A stretch of DNA of 64,000 nt from Capra hircus (lineage: Eukaryota; Chordata; Mammalia; Artiodactyla; Bovidae): the NCBI RefSeq assembly GCF_001704415.2, contig NC_030822.1:48849345-48913344 (forward strand), given 5' to 3'. Below are positions 33,885 through 44,300 of the stretch, piece by piece (the first letter of the stretch is position 1; each line of letters opens with the position of its first letter). Made by a program: the position numbers and the translations under genes. A model generated the notes under the pieces. That model was not told where the DNA came from. It saw only the letters and a program-made list of their open reading frames with translations, and did not search any database.

Positions 33885-33945
33885 GACAGATGCAGGCTGT
33901 GGGCCAGATTCTGCTTGTGGGCCATGCTTTGCTGAGCCCTGGTAT
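33885..33945. mobile_element. MER-type hAT transposon, second part
   Basis: AGGCTGTGGGCCAGATTCTG and GTGGGCCATGCTTTGCTGAG are the expected terminal region of the element begun at 32760, so the L1 inserted inside it. Confidence 0.6.
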
Positions 33946-34139
33946 ACATGACCCTGCTTCTGGGTCTGCCCTGCTCTCCGGCCTCACTTCTGCCCACTTC
34001 CTGCCATGTTCGTGAAGGTACTTCATGGTCACCACCCGCTAGGAACGTCACATTCAGTCAGTGTTGTAGAATGAAGGATAAGTTCACTACCTCGGGATCT
34101 TAGTATAATATTTCTTTTCTTTTCACTTTTGCACTACTT

Positions 34140-34565
34140 TTTAAAAATACTATTTTATATTGGAGTATAGCCAATTAACAGTGTTGTGATGGTTTCAGGT
34201 GAACAGTGAAGGGACTCAGCCATACATGTACTTGTATCCATTCTCCCCCAAACTCCCGTCCCATCCAGGCTGCCACATAACATTGAGCAGCGTTCCCTGT
34301 ACTAGACAGTAGGTCCTTGTTGGTTATCCATTTTGAATAGTTTGTATATGTCCATCCCAAACTCCTTATCTCTTCCCCCATCCTTCCCCCCAGCAAGCAT
34401 AAGTTTATTCTGAAAGTCTGTGAGTCTCTTCCTATTTTGTATGTAAGTTCATTTTTATAATTTCCTTTTAGATTCTGCATGTAACAGATGCCACATGATA
34501 TTCTTCTCTGACGTACTTCATCCAGTATGACAATCTCTAGGTCCACCAGTATCTTTTCACATACA
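34140..34565 (-). mobile_element. L1 3'-region fragment
   Basis: TATTGGAGTATAGCCAATTA, CTGCCACATAACATTGAGCA, GGTCCTTGTTGGTTATCCAT and CAGTATGACAATCTCTAGGT. Confidence 0.8.
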
Positions 34566-34915
34566 AGTTAATAATACCTGATCTCACTTACCTTGTAAAA
34601 TCATTTTGCAGATCAAATGAGAATGTGCTTTTAAAATTATAAACGGTTATACCAATGGAAATCATTAGGGCAGCCTCTTGGACAAATCACAGAATTCAAG
34701 CAGCACCCCCACTTGTTACTCTTTTTACTACAGGAGCTAAATTATGGGGCAAATAGGAAAATGACATCAGTATGAATGAGGCCATTTTTATTCCTTTTCC
34801 CTCATACTCCCCATAGACAAGAGGAATGGCTAGATCTGTGATTTTACCTTGGCCTTAGCAGAAGTGCTTTTGTTATTAGCATGTAGTATTAGGTATTTTA
34901 TGTTATCCCATTTGA

Positions 34916-35131
34916 CACTCAGGTGGCACTAGTGGTAAAGAACCTGCCTACCAGTGCAGGAGACTTGAAGGACATTGGTTTAATCTCTGGGTCAGGAAGG
35001 TCCCCTGGAGGAAATGGCAACCCACTCCAGTATTCTCGCCTGGAGAATCCCATGGACAGAGGAACCCGGCAGGCTAGTCCACGGAGTTGCAAAGAGCTGG
35101 TCATGACTTAAGTGATTTAGCATGCACGCAT
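34916..35131 (+). mobile_element. Bov-tA SINE, left arm of an inverted pair
   Basis: CTCAGGTGGCACTAGTGGTA to TTAAGTGATTTAGCATGCAC. It is tail-to-tail with the minus-strand copy that follows within about 10 bases. Confidence 0.9.
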
Positions 35132-35139
35132 AGTGAGGT

Positions 35140-35336
35140 GAAAGTGAAAGTTGCTCACTTGTGTCCGACTCTTTGCGACCCCATGGACTGTACAGTGCAT
35201 GGAATTCTCCAGGCCAGAATACTGGAGTAGGTAACCTTTCCCATCTCCAGGGGATCTTCCCAACCCAGAGATCAAACCCAGGTCTTCTGAATTGCAGGCA
35301 GATTCTTTACCAGCTGAGCCACAAGGGAAGCCCAAG
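35140..35336 (-). mobile_element. Bov-tA SINE, right arm of an inverted pair
   Basis: AAAGTTGCTCACTTGTGTCC to CTGAGCCACAAGGGAAGCCC. It is the reverse orientation of its neighbour, so both form a near-palindrome of about 420 bp. Confidence 0.9.
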
Positions 35337-35399
35337 AATACTGGAGTTAGTAGCCCATGCATGCATAAGTATGCTATATGCTTATATGCTATAAAGAAT

Positions 35400-35520
35400 T
35401 ATTATATGCCCACTTTTAAAGGTGAAATGAGTTTAAGGGACCTAAAAAACTAAAAAGCGGCTGAGGCAGGATCAGAACCTGGCTCTATCTGACTCTGGAA
35501 TTTGGCCTTCTTCTGTGGTA
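35400..35520 (-). mobile_element. Possible MIR fragment
   Basis: AAAGGTGAAATGAGTTTAAG and GGATCAGAACCTGGCTCTAT are weak antisense MIR matches. Confidence 0.35.
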
Positions 35521-36021
35521 CAATATCAAGTTCCTCTCCACTGCTACAAAGACTTTCCAGATTGTTCCATCAACACAATGACAACCAGCAGGCTACATAA
35601 ATCTTGGCATCCTTTCGTGGCCAGGAGCAAGCCATCTGGGTTTTACATGTTTATTTCGGCAAAATGATGTATTCTGTTTCTTCCAAAGGAAGATGGCTTT
35701 TTGGTTCTCAAACAACTTTCAAAAAAAAAAAGGCCTTTTTGCTGATTAAAAGCACAATGATTTTCTGTGGATGTATAGGCAGCCTTCACACATATCACAA
35801 AAGGGCAAAGTGAGCTTGGGAATCTCTGAGGCAGAGAACAGCCAAGAACTAGCCACAAGGTGAACCGTAACTTGGTCTTCTGTCAGATATGAACACTAGC
35901 TGTTAAGTGCCCAACCCTACCGGGGTAGTCCTAGTGGTGCCAGCGAAACCTGTGTTCATGTTCTGGGTATGAGTTTGCATATATGGCTTATTTTAAAACC
36001 TATTAGCTCAACATATTACTT

Positions 36022-36240
36022 TCCAGGTGGCGCTAGTGATAAAATAATCCACTTGCCAATGCAGGAGATGTTAAGAGATGTGGGTTTGATCCCTGGGTTG
36101 GGAAGATCCCCTGGAGGAGGAAATGGCAACCCACTCCAGTGTTCTTGCCTGGGAAATCCCACGAACAGGGGAAATCTGGCGGGCTACAGTCCATGGGGTT
36201 GCAAAGAGTTGGACACGACTGAGCATCTGAGCAGAGAAAC
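36022..36240 (+). mobile_element. Bov-tA SINE
   Basis: TTCCAGGTGGCGCTAGTGAT to GGACACGACTGAGCATCTGA. It is the last young SINE before the transposon-free region downstream of UBASH3B. Confidence 0.9.
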
Positions 36241-36868
36241 ACAATTATGATTGATACGATGATCATGACTTCAGAAATGGAGTCTGTGGTTTTAATAGTG
36301 TGGATCCCAGTTTGAACTGGAATTGCCCTCTCTCTCACCCAAATTCTTTCTCTTTGCATTGTTCCTGGTACCCCTCCTCCAGATGGGTAGGGATGAGGGA
36401 TGAAGGCTCACATGTGGGGCAGAGGAACCATTTTCAAGCTCACTCTTTCACTCCTGGATGGCATTTCACCTCTTCAGCCAGGATGTCTCAGAGAGATGCC
36501 CAACCAGAAGGGACTGGAGGCCCATGATGCTGTTGGAGCATCCTCTTCGTTTCCATCAGCAGCAAGTGCCCCTCTGGTCCTCTGAGGGAGGGGGTCTCAC
36601 TCTTAAGATGCTATTGACCAGGGAGGATTTTTGTAGAAACTAACACCTGTGGTTGGCGATTTGTTATGTAAGTGAATATTGAAACGTCTCTGGTCATTAA
36701 CATCTGGGCAACGAGACATATTATTGATAACACGTCTTTGGTCAATAAGTTGTTAATGGACACTGACGAAATAATAATGACCATAGTAACATCTGAAGAT
36801 ATGGTAGGAGTAGAGACCACTCAGTGTAATATAAGACTGCTTTGGATCGACTGAGGACACAGTTTCTC
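36241..36868. other. Intergenic stretch, no recognised gene
   Basis: No transposon or exon is recognised. An inverted 9-mer TGGTCATTA/TAATGACCA and a repeated ACGTCT(C/T)TGGTCA lie at 36680-36795. Overlapping 60-80 codon frames on both strands are unremarkable. Confidence 0.45.
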
Positions 36869-36874
36869 TTTATT
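36869..36874 (-). promoter_or_regulatory. Candidate distal polyadenylation signal for UBASH3B
   Basis: AATAAA on the minus strand (TTTATT on plus), at the far end of the transposon-free interval. Usage is inferred from position only. Confidence 0.35.
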
Positions 36875-37235
36875 AAATCATCTGGGAACCACTTAAATGG
36901 AGATGCTAATGGAGTGGATGAACTAATTACAATGGTGCCAGAGCTGTGTCGAGAAGAGCACGCGACCAGGAAACGAGACGCCACAGGTAGTTTACAAGGG
37001 AGTTGGCAATACAGTCAGGTGTGGGTTCCCTTTTTTATAATTACAAAGCCTTGTCACAAATAAATACACCTGAATCACACAGAAAGTTAATGATACAATA
37101 GCCTTATAAAGGAGAAAGAAACCAATACACCTCCCCTAACAGCAGGTTTAGAATAGTCTATGCGTAACCAAAATGCTTCAGGGTGCTGTTCCCATCTTGA
37201 GTGGTAACCAAAGGAAGAACCAGTACGTTTCCCAT

Positions 37236-37282
37236 TATAGATACATACATATATGTATATGTGTGTGTATATATATATGTAT
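37236..37282. repeat. TA/TG microsatellite
   Basis: ATACATACATATATGTATAT followed by GTGTGTGTATATATATATGT. It lies within the probable UBASH3B 3' UTR. Confidence 0.75.
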
Positions 37283-39934
37283 CCTGTACAGAGTCCAAGA
37301 ATAGTTGAGCAATTGTAAAATTCAAATTTCTGTGTAATGGCAGCTAAATGGTTCAGTATAAAACCATTGTAAGAACTGATTATATATTAAGTCTGACTAT
37401 CCATCATAATTTTAAACCTACATACACTGAACAAAATATTATATGTATTTAAAAATCGAATTATTTCTTCTGCACAGAGGTTTTTCCTCCCTTCCCTTAA
37501 AGTTTTTCATGAAAAGCATCTGCCATCACTAACAAAATATCCTGCATCACCTTTCTAAAGTGAACATTAAGCTAAATAGTATAGACATTAAATTGCTCTT
37601 TCCCCACCCTCCTCTACAGATCACATCCCTCCTGGGGAGGCAGCCCCACCGGCATCTCTGAGCGTTCACACGCGTGCTGGACTGCAATTTAAATGCAAAT
37701 AATCCTGAGCCGCATTATCTGAGGAGTTGGTGCAGACACAGCACAGTTGTGACTGTGCCTGCGAAAATTAAAGGGGGTTCATCTGTATTCTGACACACGC
37801 GTGACTTAAGAGTACATTCAAAAGAGCGATTCATCACTGCTTTCAAATTAAACACTGGAGTTGCCGAGTGCCTAGGTTACGTGGAATGCCTCCCCGTTGA
37901 TCACATAGGGCCGCCTTTCTACAAAGGCAATGAAATAGGAACTTCTCTGACTGTGGTTTTTCAATTAGTCCTGATGACAGTAGGTGACTGAAATAAGAGA
38001 CTTGGTTTAATATGAACACAGCTAGTTGAGTGGAAAAGATACATTTATGATAATACTAAGCACAACTGGATGACAATCTATATGCATTTCAGATTCCACT
38101 GACAGGAAACGACCACATCAGCCTAAAATGCAAGAAAATTATCAACAGTGATTTACCAAACTGACATCACTCCAGAAGATATTTTTTATTTTTATTTTAT
38201 TTTTTGCAAAATCATCTTTCAAATATAAGGTTACTTTAAAATAATTCTTTGGTTAAAGTATAATGAAAATAAAAACTAGAAACTCCTCCAAGCCTTTCAG
38301 TACAGGGTGAAAAATACCCCCTCTTTCAGCCATCAGATGGCCATTTAATCAGCCATTCAGATTCTAAGAATCTAAATGTAATGGAAAACACCGTACTCTG
38401 AACTCCTTGCTAGGGTGAAGGCATGTGCTCCTAGCTGCCACTGCAGTGAGAGAAGGAGCCTGGGAAAATGAAACCCCAAGCTTCTGCATTAAAATGTGCC
38501 AATTATTCTAGTCCACAGAGGAATCGACGTGGCATTTTAAAATCACTGAAACCAAAGTCTATCTGTGAATAATACTGGGTTGTCAGCAGGATGGTGTGGC
38601 ACACGTGTGAGAGAAGCCGACTGTTTCAGACTTTCAAGCCCAGATTAAATCCTTTAATTTCATCTGTCTATTTCAGATAACTTTCTACATTAAAAAAAAA
38701 AAATTTCCTCTTACAAGCAACCATTTGCTGCTTCTGTCTGGCATTTCCTTCCATCTCCCCTTCCTCCTTTCTCCTAACCCCTCAAAATATTTGTTAATAA
38801 GCATCAGCCTCAGATCAAAAAGAACCAGCCTGAACTTTGAGTTGTGATAGATAGCAACTGAGAATTTTAAATGGATATGAAATCACATAATACAGTTGTC
38901 TTTTCTCTTTCGTATATACATAGATGCAATGTAATTTCCAAAGAATTTCTCAAATGGGGTCGTCCGAGTTTAGTTTTTCAAGTAGGTATATGTGGAAAAG
39001 GAGAATTTCATGTGAATTGAGATCATTCAGGCCATTCTGATCAACAATCTGGGTCAACAGAGGAATTAACTCTTTCACTCAAGGTTTTCCACCTAAAATT
39101 ATTCAGAGAATTATTTCAGATTTCTGCCTTCCTTTGCTCACACATAGGACTGCAGCCCACCTAAACCAACCTGTCAGGTCATCAAAGGCCTAAGTCCACG
39201 GAGAGGGAGAGAGAGGGTAAGTCTGAACTTTCTTCTGTACAAGTACAGATCCTGCCCAGCACACACTGCTACACTTTTCAAGGAAATAGGATATGAGATG
39301 TTCAAGCATTATTCTGAGCACCGAAAGTCCGTGAGAGTTTGTGGAGAATCTAATAAACATTACAGATCTGGTGACAGTGGATTTACCTCATTACAAATAA
39401 AAGAATGACTGGCCATAATGTGACTTTTAACACCTTTAATGCACTCCCCCCATTTTGAGCTGAAAACTTTTAATCAATCATGTCAGCACAGTTACTTCTA
39501 GATCCAGAAGATGGATCAGTGTGCAGTGCTGGAAGAAATCAAAGATTTGTTTCTTAAAATATAAAATTCATGACATCTTTCTCTAAGTGACTCAAACCCA
39601 ACAGTGATCCTCTTGCTAATTAACATACGTAGCCAGCATCCTTTCACCTCCTCCTGTTTTCAAGGATCATCAAATTCTGGTTCCAAATAGGAGCACAGAT
39701 CTGTTTTTATATACCATGTGTTTTCTGCATTTGGGTTTTGAAGCTTATTTAATGCTACAATATACATTGATCTGTTTTACATGAATGTTCTCTTCAAATG
39801 GCTGGGATTTCATTTTGCAGGTATATCCTACAGAGTGAACTACACCGTGCCAGACCATTGTCTGCTACCATCGACAGCCAGCTAGTCACACAATTAACTA
39901 GACATCAATAACTGATGTTTTGGTTTGATTGTCG

Positions 39935-39940
39935 TTTATT
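39935..39940 (-). promoter_or_regulatory. Candidate proximal polyadenylation signal for UBASH3B
   Basis: AATAAA on the minus strand about 1.2 kb after the stop codon. It would give a short 3' UTR isoform if used. Confidence 0.35.
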
Positions 39941-41164
39941 TTTCTTTTAAATAAACTCCCTCTAAATTCAGGAAGCAGGTGTGACGAGCTACCACGGGAT
40001 GTGGCTCTCCCGACTTTCCTCAAGTAGCCCTGCCTACCTATTTTAAATTACCTTAGCAAAACCAACCAACCAACACAACAGCACAAGCAGCAGTGCGGTC
40101 GTGATTGTCATCATTTAAGTCCGTTCCCTGACTTCGCAGTACGTCCCTGGCTGTGATGGACGCCGCTTGTGAATGTTCTGTTCTGGCTGACAAGTACTGC
40201 AAGTGTATGATGACCTGACCCTTGGTATGGTTTGGGAAGATGTCCATATTGCACAAGAATGAGCTTCTTGCTGACTCAAAGGATGTACCTGACATACATC
40301 TTTTGAAAATGTCAACATGCTTAACTGGTTAACATGGTCTAGACTCTTGGGGCAAAGGCGAGCAAATCGCAAATGATTCAGAAGTGCTGTGGCTTGTTAG
40401 GCTACAACGCGAGTCACTCCAAGTCACTTGATGTTTTACAAGTTTGTTGCGCCTACAATTGAATGCTTCATACGTGCATCTTATCTTCCTCCTGAGTATC
40501 CAAAAGTGCTTTGGAGAGCAAAAAATGCTTTCTCTCTCCATTTCACAGACAGAAGCAAGAGGGTAGGACTGTAGCAAAAAGCTGCAGTCAGCTGTAGAGA
40601 AAATGTGATGGGTGGTACCAGCGTAAAGGTTAGGGTCCCCGAGCAGGTGTCTTGAGCCAGCAGCACTAGTGTGTGGGTCGCACTGAGCGTTGGAATTGAT
40701 GGGAAGCCACATGTTTTCTAGTAATCTCGAAGGAATCCTGCAGCTTGGCTTTCACTGGAGCACGGAGTCTAGAAGAAAATCCCATCCCCAGCCTGGCAGC
40801 TTAGAGTCCCTCCAGCTGGACCTTCCTGCATCCTTCCTGAGGGTGGGCTGGTGGCTCCCTCTGCGAAGACCCAGGCTCCTTAGCTAGCATATACGGAAGC
40901 GAGAAAACACCCTCCGCGGTAGCAGGTGCCCTGATGTAGGAAGACAATTCTCAAAAGGGTCCAGAGAGAATGAATTTTATCCCTGAATCAAGTCTTTCTC
41001 TTCTTGACACAGTCTCATCCTAAGAACTTTAAAGCCTGAAAGATGCTAAATTATTCTTTGTCCACTTAGGATGTGGTGCAGACTTCCCCACTGGTACTAA
41101 ACACACATACAGACCCTTCTCCCCACGCCTTCCTCAAGCTCTTTCTTCTCGCTTGCTCGCCCGG

Positions 41165-41302
41165 TTACTCTTGTAGCAGGGTCTCTCTCCAGTTGAAGCC
41201 GCCAGTTGGTCCATGGGTCAGAGGGAGGATTGGTGGGTCTGTCAGCTGCCAGATTCCAGTTTCTCCTAATTCTTCACAGGAACAAAATCCCAAGTAGGGG
41301 AT
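41165..41302 (-). CDS. UBASH3B: UBASH3B terminal coding exon and stop
   Basis: The CDS part is 138 nt with acceptor CTTCAG. It reads IPYLGFCSCEELGETGIW, QLTDPPILPLTHGPTGGF, NWRETLLQE and a TAA stop at 41165-41167. The C-terminus is the family's usual one. Confidence 0.97.
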   Translation of the reverse strand: MPYLGFCSCEELGETGIWQLTDPPILPLTHGPTGGFNWRETLLQE

Positions 41303-44300
41303 CTGAAGGAAGACAGAAAAGAAAGGGAAAATAGAAAACAGAGATTGAGTGGTTTACTTTTTTACCTGGAAGAAGGAAAATTCAAAGGCATGAATAGTGG
41401 CTTTGCAGGCAAGTATCCCCTCCAAAATATCACTAAAGAAAATGAAATGGATACAACTGATCAGTTAGAAGGAAGACTATTTACAATGCAAGAGGAGTCT
41501 TTGGAAGGGATTCGTTAAATGGTGGGCTCTCCTAGTATAGATAAGTAACTGTTTATAGATGCTTTTTTAATAGCGTGGGAGACAAAAGCAATCACGCATA
41601 AAGCTAAGGTGCTAAGAGTTCATTCTCGATTGCAAGCCAGGCAGAAAATGCAGCTCAAAAGTTTCTGAAATTATACTCGGACAATGGGAAAGATTATTCG
41701 AGTTTTAAAAATGTTTCATCCTGCTTTATGTCTTATCATTTTTTTTTTGGCATGTGTATCTAATGTTCAAAACTGAAGCTCTGTCCTTCCTACCTTCAGT
41801 AGGCATGGCATTTCAAAACTTATTTGTGCCTGTCTGTCTGTCCAGAGTTGCATTTATGAATAAGACAAAAGTCTCTGCCCTCAAGCAGCTTACAGACTAA
41901 CAGGAAGGAATGACACATGAACAAGCTTTTTAAAAATGAGAAAAGAATTTCAATCAAGTTTGAATCGGTTTCTCTGGGGACAGACACAGGAAGCATGTAA
42001 CTCAGGCTGGAGGGAAGCATGTGTGGGAGGATGGCTGATGGAAAACCTTCCACAGACAGGAGGAGGAGAAATCCAGATGTGCTAGTCAGCCTGGTGGATT
42101 TTCTGTCTTGCTGCCTTATTCCCAGGTTTGCCTTTCAGCCTCCTCATTTTGACTCACTGCTTCCTTTGGCCTACCCGCCAGGACCTCCCTTCCAGCTGAG
42201 CTGTCTGATTTGGCCCACAAACCTCTTCTTTGTCCAATCCACCGTCCCACAGGGAAATCCAGACAATTTGCTTATAATTCTTAGCTCCTTACTAAATTTT
42301 AGCTCTTAGAAGCTAGATCTAGCTCAAACACATCTTTTTCTCTTACCCAAGGCCGGATAAAGTGCCTTAAAGAGTCCCACTCAATAAATCTCGGTTGAGT
42401 GAACCAAGGTATCACCTTCCCAGCTCCAGAGAACTTTGCTATCAGTCAGCACTGCACCATTCTGAAACTGTAAGGCACCACAGGCCCCTGAAATGCAAAT
42501 GGGGATTACCTTTCGGACCATCTGTACAAAGTCCTTGGAGTTCTGAGGTGATAGGCCTTGTAGTTGGCAGGTACATGCTTCCAGGGAAGATGCGTGAGCC
42601 ACAATCAGGATGTTATTTCCTGGGGGCAAAAAAACAAGGACTGGAAAATCTGTTTCTATAAAGACGCGTGTAAACCTTGTAAGTACTAAAGTCAAGTTTT
42701 CCAGGGAGGGGCAAACATTCTCAAGAAATAAGACAATCTGGCCAAGCAATATTTTGATGCTTTGTATTGTTAAGGCAGGCTGATGTCATTAAAAAAACAA
42801 ACACTTTTAATCTTAAAGTAATTTGATGCACAGGTTACAAATATATATTTTACATATTATATATGTGCATGTATATTTTATATACACTGTGTATATATAC
42901 TATCAATATGTACGTATGTACACATGCACACGCCAGGGAGGTCCCAAGTATTCTTGACCCCACTTCTTCCCATAACAACATCTTGCCTAACTAGAGTATA
43001 CTATCCCAACTAGGAAATGAACACTGGAACAGTCCACATAGCTTTATTCAGATTTTACCAGGTTCCCAAGTCGATCACACGTGCAGCATTTTGTAACCAC
43101 CACCTCAATCAAGACACAGTACCATTCTAAGTCTGCAGGGCTCTCTGCTATCACCTCTAATGCAGTTTTCAATGCTGCCACTCGTAGAACGGTGAGCACA
43201 TGAGGCTTTCTGGTTGACAGAACATGCTGGGTTTCCTTACAGGGGGAATGGGTGGTCCTACAGGGGTGGTAATGGAGTGAGTGGCTTATAAGTGGTAACT
43301 GAAATGTGGGGACCATCCACAATACTGTTAACCCTCCCCACCGTTAATGTTCTGGTATATGTAAATCCAGCCTTTGCTCTATGAAGATGAATATTTTTAA
43401 CTTTTTTTTTTTGGTGGGGGGGCTGGAAATGGGCAGACTCTTTTGTAACCTGCCCTCTTTACTTAAAATACTGTAATCTTACATATCATTAAATACTGAG
43501 TTCAAGGACTATAAAATTCAGTGGCAGACTTGAGTTGTATAGAACACTGCTCTCGGTGGCAGCAATGATGGTAGGCGTGTTTGTGTAGGTGTGTTCATGC
43601 TCCTGGGTCAAATTACAGGCAAAACTGTGTTATGCTGAAGAATTTATGGAAATTATAATAGGGAACCTCCTTCTGAGAGTGCAAGATATATAGCTGAGAT
43701 ACAAAATTCTGTTATTTCAAATCACAACTAAGTCTGATGTATTTCCATGGAATATCCAGCATTTGAAGTACTCAGAATATGACAAATTTTACATGAAAGT
43801 ATCTACTAGAGGGCCTAGACATATTTTTCTTTCCTATTAAATGAGTTTGAGAAAGCATGCTGAGCCATCCTGAATAGCGGACTAACCGTGATGGAGAAAT
43901 GATCACAGGTTTAAGTATGGAGTCCAAGGTAACACCTACCTTTACTTTTACATTCACTTATGATTTCCTTTGTTACTTGGAAACTTCTACTGATATAGGT
44001 GTCATAGGATTCTGAAACCACTAATTTGCTGACTGGAATGTGAGGTCTGCAATAGAAAAATGAACCAAGGCATTGAAAACATTTTGATCTCAAGACAAAG
44101 CAACTCACATTACTCTCAGCTTTATTTCAAGACCTTTCGAAAGTTCCCATGTTTCTGTTTATCCATTTCCCTAGAAAGGATGGAGGCATAGGAAAGAGTA
44201 TTTCTACTCTGCAGAAGTGGGGTTCAAATGTGCAGGATGTACAGAAATGAACGCCGTGTGTGCATGGCGTCAAAGTGACCAGCTGAAAAATGAGCCATTC

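Larger units (their letters stand above)
36869..41164 (-). other. UBASH3B: Probable UBASH3B 3' UTR (extent inferred)
   Basis: The 4.3 kb after the stop codon contains no Bov-tA, Bov-A2, BovB, CHR or L1 element that I recognise, while both flanks are full of them. This is typical of a long transcribed 3' UTR. Candidate AATAAA signals on the minus strand lie at 39935-39940, in an A-rich run at 38178-38205, and at 36869-36874. I cannot tell which is used. A TA/TG microsatellite is at 37236-37282. Confidence 0.55.

Noticed and set aside
34916..35336. tRNA genes at Bov-tA heads
   Set aside because: The heads resemble tRNA-Glu A/B boxes but lack a complete cloverleaf. They are SINE promoters, at this and all other Bov-tA copies.
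41820..41920. L2/MIR-like fragment in the intron before the last UBASH3B exon
   Set aside because: The similarity (CCCTCAAGCAGCTTACAGACT) is too short to annotate with confidence.
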